DNA of 64,000 bases, from positions 1 through 64,000 of the forward strand of contig NZ_LBMG01000027.1 in the NCBI RefSeq assembly GCF_001005315.1, given 5' to 3'. Both the position numbers and the translations under genes were made by a program. Source of the DNA: Kordia jejudonensis. Lineage in GTDB: Bacteria; Bacteroidota; Bacteroidia; Flavobacteriales; Flavobacteriaceae. Under the pieces are notes generated by a model. The model ran no database searches. It was not told where the DNA came from and saw only the letters and a program-made list of their open reading frames with translations. Shown here piece by piece: positions 1 to 6,753 of this stretch; position 1 is the first letter of the stretch; each line of letters opens with the position of its first letter.

Positions 1-2
1 AG

Positions 3-800
3 CAATTGTTTTTAAAAGTCAATAATATCAATGCAAAGAAAAATGGCGCAGGATTTAAGCATCGTAAGAATAACAAATTTTTACCGTTAAAAGGATTTGT
101 TATATGCACTTGCGGAAAGCCATTAACTGGCTATACAGAAAAAATTTATAAGATTAATTATTATAGGTGTAATACAAAAGGTTGTAGCGGACACAATAGA
201 GCTGATAAGTTAAATGAAAAATTTAAAGAATTACTAAGTAGCTTTCAAATTCGTAAAAAATTTATTGCCCCTTTAAAATTGCAAATGAAATATATATATG
301 AATATCATAACGAATCAAATAAGGATATTTTAAACGCCTTAAAGTATAATTTGAATACCATTTCTGAAAAATTAGAAAAAGTAGAGGAACGTTTTGTATA
401 TGGCGAAATAAATATGGAACTTTACAATAAGCATAGTGAAAAATTAAAGTTAGAAAAAGAAGCAATATTGAAAGAAATTGAAAATAGTACCATAAAAAAA
501 TCGAAGTTTGATTTTTATATTAAAAACACAATAAATTTAGCTTCTAACTTATTGAAAAATTGGGAGTTATCAGGTTATTGTGATAAGCAGGCATTACAAA
601 AACTGCTATTCCCTAAAGGAATAATGTATGACAAAGAAAATAATAGTTATCGAAGTTTTGAAGTCAACCCAATATTTGCATTAATAAATACATTATCAAT
701 AAGTTACAATAACGTGGGAGACAACAAAAACTTTGATAATTCAGAAAAGTTTTCTGTGGTAAGCCTTGGAAAAAATTTAGAAAAATTCATGTGGTTTTAG
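3..800 (+). CDS. Large serine recombinase, C-terminal part (cut by window edge)
   Basis: The reading frame is open to the left edge, so the N-terminal catalytic resolvase domain lies outside the window; the TTG at 6 is not a real start. What remains is the typical tail of a large serine recombinase: a zinc-ribbon (CTCGKPLTGY, then YRCNTKGCSGHN, roughly residues 34-64) followed by a charged, Lys/Glu-rich coiled-coil region. Such proteins catalyse site-specific DNA integration or excision in the cytoplasm and usually mark a mobile element. The last ~13 codons (SLGKNLEKFMWF) and the stop codon lie inside an interspersed repeat that also occurs at 5704, so the natural C-terminus has been replaced or extended by repeat insertion. 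The very AT-rich codon use fits acquired DNA. Whether the complete enzyme is active cannot be judged from here. Confidence 0.8.
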   Translation, partial: QLFLKVNNINAKKNGAGFKHRKNNKFLPLKGFVICTCGKPLTGYTEKIYKINYYRCNTKGCSGHNRADKLNEKFKELLSSFQIRKKFIAPLKLQMKYIYEYHNESNKDILNALKYNLNTISEKLEKVEERFVYGEINMELYNKHSEKLKLEKEAILKEIENSTIKKSKFDFYIKNTINLASNLLKNWELSGYCDKQALQKLLFPKGIMYDKENNSYRSFEVNPIFALINTLSISYNNVGDNKNFDNSEKFSVVSLGKNLEKFMWF

Positions 801-1039
801 TTTTTCTCAAAAAGAAAAACTAAAAATACCTCTGGAAATGCTTAGCATTCATGAATACCTTAATTTAAAATATGAATGACATGAACTAAAAGTTCCCTTT
901 CTTTTGTTGATGCCTGTGCTGAACTTGATTCAGTATTCTTTGGGAAAGCAAAGAAAATGAAAATTAGACGTAAGAAATGTGAGAATTAGCAGAGAGTTTC
1001 CAAATATAAATTGAATTACTAATATCGAACTGACGTTAA
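761..1039 (+). repeat. Interspersed repeat, copy A (5'-truncated)
   Basis: This is closely similar to segments at 5704-6022, 14860-15048 and 22340-22568. It contains the near-perfect hairpin TTTTAGTTTTTCT/AGAAAAACTAAAA at about 794-825 and the words ACCTCTGGAAATGCTTAGC and GAACTTGATTCAGTATTCTTT. It ends with ATCGAACTGACGTTAA. The left part present in copies B and D is missing, and the repeat begins within the 3' end of the recombinase reading frame. No coding capacity was seen. Confidence 0.85.
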
Positions 1040-1413
1040 ATAGATTATTTATTTAGTTATTATAAAATCAAAGTTTCAATACATCGTGCATTGGTACTTA
1101 CACATACGCATACTGCTATTGAAAAATAGTAGCATACTTTGAAACCTCGATTGTAAAGCCTGTGAAAGCAGGCTTTTTTTGTTATTAAATGCTGTTAAAC
1201 TACAGCTTAATCAATATACTTTTTACATTTTTTAAATCACTTGATGCGTTGAAAAGCAATATTTTTCACCTGTTTTGGTTAGTCTTACCACTTTTGAAAT
1301 GGTAATGATTTTGAATATAGTTAGGTTTGCGATAAATGTTAATAACTCACGGACTATTCTAGTTGTACGAATGGTTTTTACGTTTGATAATATTGTAATT
1401 TTACGCCGAATTT
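1040..1413. other. Non-coding stretch between repeat A and the structured RNA
   Basis: No plausible gene was found. It holds a strong terminator at 1156-1180 and, before it, complementary arms GTTTCAA (1073-1079) and TTGAAAC (1139-1145) around a small CTATT-GAAA-AATAG hairpin (1116-1129). Together these could be a short RNA ending at the terminator. TAATTTTA at 1396-1403 resembles a Bacteroidota -7 box and would start transcription near 1410, just before the structured RNA. Confidence 0.5.
1156..1180 (+). terminator. Rho-independent terminator
   Basis: AAGCCTG (1156-1162) pairs perfectly with CAGGCTT (1169-1175) and is followed by a run of T. It is more than 350 bases after the recombinase stop codon, so it may end a separate short transcript. 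Confidence 0.8.
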
Positions 1414-1481
1414 GCGTTCAGGATAGCAGCGGCATCCTCCCAACTTGATTGGGAGATATAGCGGATAGCCTGACAAAACGC
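1414..1481 (+). ncRNA. Structured RNA upstream of the aldolase gene (possibly Flavo-1-like)
   Basis: A compact nested fold can be read directly. GCGTT (1414-1418) pairs with AACGC (1477-1481), CAGG (1419-1422) with CCTG (1469-1472), and TCCCAA (1438-1443) with TTGGGA (1449-1454) across a five-base loop. The unpaired segments carry GGATAGC twice (1421-1427 and 1463-1469). From memory, this GGATAGC / ATAGCGGATAGCC pattern recurs in Flavobacteriia and may be the Flavo-1 RNA motif, but I cannot confirm the family. There is no T-tract right after it, so it is more likely a 5' leader of the following gene than a separately terminated RNA. Confidence 0.6.
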
Positions 1482-1523
1482 CCAAAAAAGAAAACACAAC
1501 TTTTATATAATAACTTAGAGAAC

Positions 1524-2177
1524 ATGAAATTTTTTATCGACACGGCTAATTTAGATCAAATTCGAGAAGCACAAGCTTTAGGAATTTTGGATGGTGTAAC
1601 GACAAATCCGTCGCTAATGGCGAAAGAAGGAATTACAGGAAAAGAAAACATCATAAACCACTACAAAGCAATTTGTGAAATTGTTGAAGGTGATGTTTCT
1701 GCTGAGGTAATTGCTACAGATTTTGAAGGAATGGTGAAAGAAGGAGAAGAGTTAGCAGCTTTGGATCCACAAATTGTGGTAAAGTTACCAATGATTGCAG
1801 ACGGCGTGAAAGCATGTAAATATTTTTCGGATAAAGGAATTAAAACGAATGTAACACTTGTTTTTTCTGCTGGACAAGCATTATTGGCAGCAAAAGCTGG
1901 TGCAACGTATGTTTCGCCGTTTATCGGACGTTTGGATGATATTTCTACAGACGGTTTGAACCTGATTGCTGAAATTAGAATGATTTATGACAACTACGGT
2001 TTTGAAACGGAAATTTTAGCAGCTTCTGTACGTCACACCATGCACGTAATTGATTGTGCTAAGATTGGTGCAGATGTAATGACAGGTCCATTATCATCAA
2101 TTGTTGGCTTGCTTAAACATCCATTAACGGACATTGGATTGGAAAAATTCTTAGCAGATTATAAGAAAGGGAACTAG
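1524..2177 (+). CDS. fsa: Transaldolase / fructose-6-phosphate aldolase family protein
   Basis: This is a small class I aldolase (217 aa, the usual length of the short transaldolase/FSA family). It transfers a dihydroxyacetone unit between sugar phosphates in the cytoplasm (pentose phosphate pathway), or cleaves fructose 6-phosphate. The family start [13 protein letters not shown], the TTNPS motif (residues 26-30) and the Schiff-base lysine K87 in VVKLPM are all present, as is the GADVMTGP segment near the C-terminus. An upstream TTG at 1449 extends the frame, but that lies inside the RNA fold at 1414-1481. The ATG at 1524 matches the family N-terminus and is preferred. In Flavobacteriia such short enzymes usually serve as transaldolase; which activity dominates is not visible from sequence. 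Confidence 0.95.
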   Translation: MKFFIDTANLDQIREAQALGILDGVTTNPSLMAKEGITGKENIINHYKAICEIVEGDVSAEVIATDFEGMVKEGEELAALDPQIVVKLPMIADGVKACKYFSDKGIKTNVTLVFSAGQALLAAKAGATYVSPFIGRLDDISTDGLNLIAEIRMIYDNYGFETEILAASVRHTMHVIDCAKIGADVMTGPLSSIVGLLKHPLTDIGLEKFLADYKKGN

Positions 2178-2197
2178 TATCCTGAAATTATAAATGT

Positions 2198-2229
2198 AAA
2201 ATGCTGAATTTTAAATTAGAAAGCATTTT
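2198..2229 (+). terminator. Probable terminator of the aldolase gene
   Basis: AAAATGCT (2198-2205) pairs with AGCATTTT (2222-2229), 20 bases after the stop codon. The loop is AT-rich. Confidence 0.55.
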
Positions 2230-2246
2230 ATGCTACAAATGAAAAG

Positions 2247-2380
2247 AGGCTGTCTGAAAAGCTAAATTTTCGTCAAGCCGAAATTGATTCGGTTTCTCAT
2301 CATCATTGAAAATCAGTGTAATGAGATGCTGAATTGAATTCAGAATGACGATTTTTTATACTTTCTAGACAGCCTTTTTA
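2247..2380 (+). terminator. Long hairpin with T-tail, possibly an intergenic repeat
   Basis: AGGCTGTCT (2247-2255) is perfectly complementary to AGACAGCCT (2367-2375), which is followed by a T run. About 110 bases separate the arms and include GAATTCAGAATGACG, a phrase that resembles the degenerate palindromic repeats at 9417 and 24030. It may act as a second terminator or be a decayed repeat unit. Confidence 0.5.
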
Positions 2381-2405
2381 TATAGTGTGTTTTTTTGGAT
2401 TTCTT

Positions 2406-3821
2406 TTACTGCAACTGATCTCTCAAATCTGTATTATACACATTAGAAAACGCGTCAATAATACGTCCGCTTTGATCTGTGATAATTAATTTGTTGATAC
2501 TAATCAGCGCAAAATCTCTGGAAAGACTTTCATCATCAGCCACACGATATTGCTTGCTTACAGGAAATTCTAATTCTCTTAACGCACGTTTCCAACGTTT
2601 GTGATCCGTGTCCAAACTAATACCTATAATATTTAAATTTGGAAATTCTTTTGCTAACACTTTAATTTTACGTGTAACCAATTTTTTGTGTCCTGGTTGT
2701 CTTGACGTCCAAAAGTAAAAAATAGTTTTTCCTCTTTTAGAATTTAATGTGTTTACAGCTACTTTGTTGTATTTAGAATCTTGCACATATACTTTATCAG
2801 AAAAGAAACTTCCTTTTTGCAACTCTTTGATTCCTTGGTGTAAGTTTGCAATTTCTTTTTTAGATTCAGAATTGTGTGATATGACTTGAAACATTTTGAA
2901 AAACTCATTGTTTTTGTCAATATCCGTATGATTGTTTCTAAAGTATGAATATGCCGTATAACGTAACAATTGATCACGAACATTTGGCAGTTCAATTAAG
3001 CTGTCAATCAACTTTAATTTATTTTTATTGTAGGTAAGCGACGTATTTATTTTAGAATTTTTCTTCAATGATTTTTGAATACATTCACTATACGATTTGT
3101 TGTTGATGTATTGCATTGCATATCGAATGTACGGCACATAATAATTCAAAGTAGAATCATTCAAGTTTACATTTTCTCTGTAATTGAAAAATTCTTTGGG
3201 AATTGAAATGGAATCATTGATGCGTTCATGAAACGTATTTTCGTAAGTTTCTTTACAACGGTACTTTGTATACGTAATAACGTTATTGACAAAATTTTTA
3301 TACGCTTCAGAAAGTGTAGGATTTTGTGTGAAGAATTCAATATTGCGCAATTGTCGTTGTGTATACACGGAATCAATACGTGCTTCAAAAGCTTCAGGAT
3401 CTAATTTGCAATCTTTATACAACGAGTTGTCTCTGTATTGTTGTTGTGTCAAATACAAATCAGTGTAGAAATTATTTTTTTCGGCACCTTTCCCAGAATA
3501 AAATAAAGACTCATCAAAAGCCAAAGTATTGAGTCGTAATAATAAACTATCGCCTTTTTCTAAATTGATATATTGATGTTCTGGATTATGGTAAAATTTG
3601 TATAAACCATTTTTATGATTCTTCAGTTTCACTAAAAAACGGTTGTTCTCATCGAGTTTTAAAGAATCGATAAGTTTATCTTTATGATACAAAAGCACAT
3701 ATTCGTCACTAGGATTAATGATTTCTCCACCAAAGTAAGCAACATTTTCATCACTCACTTTATTGGTTTTATTACATCCAAAGCAAATAAGAATAAGCAA
3801 TAAAGGGGTAATATATTTCAT
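2406..3821 (-). CDS. Thioredoxin-fold lipoprotein lacking the active-site cysteines
   Basis: A 471-aa envelope lipoprotein. The start at 3821 is chosen because it gives a lipoprotein signal (MKYITPLLLILICFGC, cysteine 16); the frame extends 18 codons further upstream without such a signal. The middle is charged and helical, with no family I recognise. Residues ~355-471 form a TlpA/AhpC-like domain: FYFW, then a GISLD strand, then LIITDQSGRIID. In active members the motif reads W-C-P-P-C, but here the aligned residues are R-Q-P-G-H (374-378), so both cysteines are gone and no disulfide chemistry is expected. The protein may act as a binding or scaffolding relative of TlpA proteins. It is divergent from the ABC-F gene and stands alone. 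Confidence 0.8.
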   Translation of the reverse strand: MKYITPLLLILICFGCNKTNKVSDENVAYFGGEIINPSDEYVLLYHKDKLIDSLKLDENNRFLVKLKNHKNGLYKFYHNPEHQYINLEKGDSLLLRLNTLAFDESLFYSGKGAEKNNFYTDLYLTQQQYRDNSLYKDCKLDPEAFEARIDSVYTQRQLRNIEFFTQNPTLSEAYKNFVNNVITYTKYRCKETYENTFHERINDSISIPKEFFNYRENVNLNDSTLNYYVPYIRYAMQYINNKSYSECIQKSLKKNSKINTSLTYNKNKLKLIDSLIELPNVRDQLLRYTAYSYFRNNHTDIDKNNEFFKMFQVISHNSESKKEIANLHQGIKELQKGSFFSDKVYVQDSKYNKVAVNTLNSKRGKTIFYFWTSRQPGHKKLVTRKIKVLAKEFPNLNIIGISLDTDHKRWKRALRELEFPVSKQYRVADDESLSRDFALISINKLIITDQSGRIIDAFSNVYNTDLRDQLQ

Positions 3822-3949
3822 AGTAATATGGTCAACTTTTCCAAGTTTTAACAAAACTAACCAACACAGATACAATATGCTGTTAACAGGCTGTTAAAAA
3901 TCTATGTTAAAACGTTAAGACAAACTGTGCTAATATTCAATGTAATTGT

Positions 3950-3957
3950 TACTTTTG
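3950..3957 (+). promoter_or_regulatory. Putative -7 box of the ABC-F gene
   Basis: TACTTTTG fits the Bacteroidota -7 consensus TAnnTTTG and lies 33 bases before the ATG at 3991. No clear -33 TTG was found at the usual spacing. Confidence 0.45.
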
Positions 3958-3990
3958 CGCAATATAAAAAAGTTTAAAAAATAATAAAGA

Positions 3991-5622
3991 ATGTTATCTG
4001 TATCTAACTTATCCGTACAATTTGGGAAACGCGTCTTATTTGATGAAGTAAATACCTCATTTAATCAAGGGAATTGTTATGGTGTTATTGGAGCCAATGG
4101 CGCTGGTAAATCTACGTTTCTAAAAATTTTATCAGGAAAGATGGATCCTACCTCAGGACATGTACATCTTGAACCTGGAAAACGAATGTCCGTTTTAGAA
4201 CAAGATCACTTTGCATATGATGATTATCCTGTATTAGAAACCGTAATCATGGGAAATAAACCATTGTTTGCCATCAAAAAAGAAATGGACGATATCTATG
4301 CAAAAGAAGATTTCTCTGATAAAGATGGAGAACGCGTAGGAGAGTTGCAAGTAGAATTTGAAGAAATGAATGGTTGGAATGCCGATTCGGATGCAGCAGC
4401 TTTATTATCAAACTTAGGAATTTCAGAAGCTTATCATTATTCGTTAATGAGCGAATTAGACGGAAAACAAAAAGTACGTGTATTACTAGCACAAGCACTT
4501 TTTGGAAATCCTGATGTATTAATCATGGATGAGCCAACAAACGACTTGGATTTTGAAACCATTTCTTGGTTGGAAAACTTCTTGGCAAATTATGATAACT
4601 GTGTTATTGTAGTTTCACACGATAGACACTTTTTAGATGCGGTTTGTACACACATATCTGATATCGATTTCTCAAAAATAAACCACTACAGTGGAAACTA
4701 TACGTTTTGGTACGAAAGTAGTCAGTTAGCAGCTAGACAACGTGCACAACAAAACAAAAAAGCGGAAGACAAAGCAAAAGAATTGCAAGAATTTATCATG
4801 CGTTTCAGTGCCAATGTTGCCAAATCAAAACAAGCAACATCGCGTAAAAAAATGTTAGAACGCTTAAAAGTAGAAGACATCAAACCTTCAAGCCGTCGTT
4901 ATCCTGCCATTATTTTTGATAGAGAACGCGAAGCTGGAGATCAAATTTTAAATATTGAAGGTTTAGCGGCAAGCGCAGACGGAGAAATACTCTTCAAAAA
5001 CGTAGACATCAACTTGGCAAAAGGCGATAAAGTAGCGGTTATTTCTAAAAACTCGCGTGCTACAACTGCATTTTATGAAATTATCAATGATAAAATAAAA
5101 GCAGACGCAGGAACATACAAATGGGGAGTGACCACTTCACAAGCGTATTTACCTGTAGACAATTCTGAATATTTTGACAACGATCTTACGTTGGTTGATT
5201 GGTTACGTCAATGGGCAACAACCGAAGAAGAAAGAGAAGAAGTATATGTACGTGGATTTTTAGGTAAGATGATTTTCAGTGGAGAAGAAGCGTTAAAAAC
5301 AGCTCGTGTACTTTCAGGAGGAGAAAAAGTACGTTGCATGCTTTCGCGAATGATGATGATTAGAGCAAATGTTCTTATGCTTGATGAACCTACAAACCAC
5401 TTGGACTTAGAAAGTATTACGGCTTTTAACAACTCGTTGAAAAACTTTAAAGGAACGGTATTGTTTACAACACATGATCACGAGTTTGCACAAACGGTTG
5501 CTAATAGAATTATTGAATTGACACCATCAGGCGTTATTGATCGTTATGCAACGTTTGACGATTACATGAACGATAAGAAAATTAAAGAACAACGTGAAAA
5601 AATGTACGGCGTAGAAGTATAA
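3991..5622 (+). CDS. ABC-F family ATPase (YbiT-like)
   Basis: A 543-aa cytoplasmic protein with two ATP-binding cassettes and no membrane segments, the architecture of ABC-F ribosome-associated ATPases that act on translation or give antibiotic protection. Cassette 1 has Walker A GANGAGKS (34-41) and Walker B VLIMDE (176-181) but a divergent signature around 153-160 (MSELDGKQ), as in the YbiT branch. The charged linker (~245-300) is the expected ABC-F interdomain arm. Cassette 2 keeps LSGGE (441-445) and VLMLDE (461-466), but its Walker A is degenerate (ISKNSRATT, 351-359), lacking the glycine-rich loop. From memory this second degeneracy recurs in Bacteroidota members, so it is probably a subfamily trait. 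The gene is monocistronic, and repeat B begins at the base after its stop codon. Confidence 0.92.
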   Translation: MLSVSNLSVQFGKRVLFDEVNTSFNQGNCYGVIGANGAGKSTFLKILSGKMDPTSGHVHLEPGKRMSVLEQDHFAYDDYPVLETVIMGNKPLFAIKKEMDDIYAKEDFSDKDGERVGELQVEFEEMNGWNADSDAAALLSNLGISEAYHYSLMSELDGKQKVRVLLAQALFGNPDVLIMDEPTNDLDFETISWLENFLANYDNCVIVVSHDRHFLDAVCTHISDIDFSKINHYSGNYTFWYESSQLAARQRAQQNKKAEDKAKELQEFIMRFSANVAKSKQATSRKKMLERLKVEDIKPSSRRYPAIIFDREREAGDQILNIEGLAASADGEILFKNVDINLAKGDKVAVISKNSRATTAFYEIINDKIKADAGTYKWGVTTSQAYLPVDNSEYFDNDLTLVDWLRQWATTEEEREEVYVRGFLGKMIFSGEEALKTARVLSGGEKVRCMLSRMMMIRANVLMLDEPTNHLDLESITAFNNSLKNFKGTVLFTTHDHEFAQTVANRIIELTPSGVIDRYATFDDYMNDKKIKEQREKMYGVEV

Positions 5623-6022
5623 TTAATCTGAGTTCGACGTAAAAAATTAGTTCAAAACTTTTCTTTTCCGAAGTATAGCAGGGATTTTCCGTTAAGAATT
5701 TTTGAAGCCTTGGAAAAAATTTAGGAAAATTCATGCGGTTTTAGTTTTTTTCAGAAAGAAAAACTAAAAATACCTCTGGAAATGCTTAGCATTCATGAAT
5801 ACCTTAATTTAAAATATGAAAGACATGAACTAAAAGTTCCCTTTCTTTTGTTTCTTTTCTTTGGGAAGGCAAAGAAATCGAAGATTCACGAATTCCTATT
5901 TAAGAAAATAAAATCATATGAGCTAAAATGAAAATAAAACGCAGAAAATGTGATAATTAGTAGCTAGGTTCCAAACTTATTTATAATCATAAATTGAATA
6001 ACCTATTTCGAACTGACGTTAA
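5623..6022 (+). repeat. Interspersed repeat, copy B (full length)
   Basis: An element of about 400 bp bounded by TTAATCTGAGTTCGA on the left and, on the right, TTCGAACTGACGTTAA. The reverse complement of the right end, TTAACGTCAGTTCGA, matches the left end at 12 of 15 positions, so the element has imperfect terminal inverted repeats with TTAA at both ends. Inside are the TTTTAGTTTTT/AAAAACTAAAA hairpin and a second pairable pair, CCCTTTCTTTTG and CTTTGGGAAGGCAAAGAAA. It starts directly after the ABC-F stop codon. No gene was seen in the interval 5623-6122. Confidence 0.85.
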
Positions 6023-6043
6023 TCACGAAAATATATCATAACT

Positions 6044-6080
6044 AAAAAGTCCCTTGAAATTCATTTTCAAGGGACTTTTA
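6044..6080. terminator. Bidirectional terminator
   Basis: AAAAGTCCCTTGAAA pairs with TTTCAAGGGACTTTT around a six-base loop, with A- and T-rich flanks on both sides. It separates the plus-strand ABC-F/repeat region from the minus-strand peptide gene at 6123. Confidence 0.85.
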
Positions 6081-6122
6081 TATATAATAGATTGGTTGAT
6101 ATGGTCTTTTTAAAACGCTACT

Positions 6123-6275
6123 TTACGGAAGTCTACAGATTCCTTGGTAGCATGCATATGGAAAATCGCAAGGTCTTCGATGATTGCAAAAACGAGGCGC
6201 ACCACCAATAATGTTGCGCTGCCCTTTTTTGGCGATATACTGTAATCCTTCAAGATTTGCAAGTTTGTCTAGCAT
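6123..6275 (-). CDS. Double-glycine-leader, four-cysteine small peptide 1
   Basis: A 50-aa gene below the usual ORF length cut-off. The leader MLDKLANLEGLQYIAKKGQR is amphipathic and ends in IIGG (Gly-Gly at 24-25), the bacteriocin-type signal cut by C39-type peptidases during export. The 25-residue core carries cysteines at 30, 36, 42 and 47 (C-x5-C-x5-C-x4-C) with CYQGIC near the end. Peptide 2 has the same four cysteine positions and the same Gly-Gly position, which supports both genes as real. It has its own upstream dyad box and a terminator after it. The core could be disulfide-bonded or further modified. No peptidase/ABC exporter or modifying enzyme is within the window. The role (bacteriocin, signal or other) is unknown. 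Confidence 0.8.
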   Translation of the reverse strand: MLDKLANLEGLQYIAKKGQRNIIGGAPRFCNHRRPCDFPYACYQGICRLP

Positions 6276-6293
6276 GACTTAATTTTTGAAATT

Positions 6294-6340
6294 TAAAAGT
6301 ACAAAAAAATATTGAATAGCTGATTACGGTTTTCCCGTAA
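6294..6340 (-). promoter_or_regulatory. Promoter/operator region of peptide 1 with TTACGG dyad
   Basis: A perfect inverted repeat, TTACGG-5 nt-CCGTAA (6324-6340), sits 20 bases upstream of TACTTTTA (6294-6301, minus strand), a likely -7 box. The start codon follows 18 bases later. The block AGCTGATTACGGTTTTCCC is nearly identical to one before peptide 2. Confidence 0.65.
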
Positions 6341-6354
6341 CATTTCTTTTAAAT

Positions 6355-6383
6355 CAAAAAAGCCCTAAAATTTTTGAGGACTT
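6355..6383 (-). terminator. Terminator between the two peptide genes
   Basis: On the minus strand, AAGTCCT and AGGGCTT form a seven-pair stem (one G-U) followed by a T run, 27 bases after the peptide 2 stop codon. Peptide 1 is therefore probably transcribed from its own promoter. Confidence 0.65.
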
Positions 6384-6409
6384 GCCTTGTAGATTACATG
6401 ATATCTATT

Positions 6410-6568
6410 TTATATTCCGATTAGTACGCATCTTCCTCTATAACATTCCTCGTCTTCATTACAATCTCTGAAAGTTCTGCATTGTGGTGGAATTCCACCT
6501 TTCACAGTTTGTTGCTTTCTTTTAGACAATTTTTCTACTCCTGAGATACTTTTAATTTTGTTTAACAT
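6410..6568 (-). CDS. Double-glycine-leader, four-cysteine small peptide 2
   Basis: A 52-aa gene, parallel to peptide 1. Leader MLNKIKSISGVEKLSKRKQQ ends in VKGG with Gly-Gly at 24-25. The core IPPQCRTFRDC continues with NEDEECYRGRC and keeps cysteines at 30, 36, 42 and 47, exactly as in peptide 1. The cores otherwise differ and the charge is different: this core is acidic in the middle, whereas peptide 1 is basic. That suggests diverging paralogues under selection to keep the cysteine frame. The leader resembles the natural-product-precursor leaders common in Bacteroidota. It is expected to be secreted after cleavage behind Gly-Gly; the function is not known. Confidence 0.8.
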   Translation of the reverse strand: MLNKIKSISGVEKLSKRKQQTVKGGIPPQCRTFRDCNEDEECYRGRCVLIGI

Positions 6569-6592
6569 GATTGTAAGTTTTTAAGTTCTTAC

Positions 6593-6637
6593 TAAAGTTA
6601 AAAAATCTAATTTACAGCAGATTACGGTTTTTCCATA
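6593..6637 (-). promoter_or_regulatory. Promoter/operator region of peptide 2 with dyad box
   Basis: AGCAGATTACGGTTTTTCC (6616-6634) matches the box before peptide 1. The dyad here is imperfect (TACGG/CCATA). TAACTTTA (6593-6600, minus strand) lies 19-20 bases downstream as a putative -7 box, with the ATG a further 24 bases on. The near-equal spacing in both genes places the box at the -33 region. Confidence 0.6.
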
Positions 6638-6684
6638 CATCTAATACTTTTAAGAAAACTTTGGGAAAAGTATCTTATTAAATA

Positions 6685-6719
6685 AAAAACGCTTTCTACT
6701 ATATGTAAAAAGCGTTTTC
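6685..6719 (-). terminator. Terminator of pheT
   Basis: On the minus strand, AAAACGCTTT pairs with AAAGCGTTTT, followed by TTATTT, about 33 bases after the pheT stop codon. Confidence 0.8.
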
Positions 6720-6753
6720 TATTTTGTATAGTTTAATTGCTACATTATAAACA

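Noticed and set aside
1040-1413. Search for a tRNA or attachment site next to the serine recombinase
   Set aside because: No cloverleaf or CCA-type end was found, and no matching direct repeat could be located inside the window; the other end of the element would be outside it.
1449-1523. N-terminal extension of the aldolase from a TTG at 1449
   Set aside because: It overlaps the structured RNA and gives a non-homologous 25-residue lead; the ATG at 1524 matches the family start.
6044-6080. Perfect inverted repeat as a transposon end
   Set aside because: Short loop and T-rich flanks fit a terminator; no second copy was seen as a partner end.
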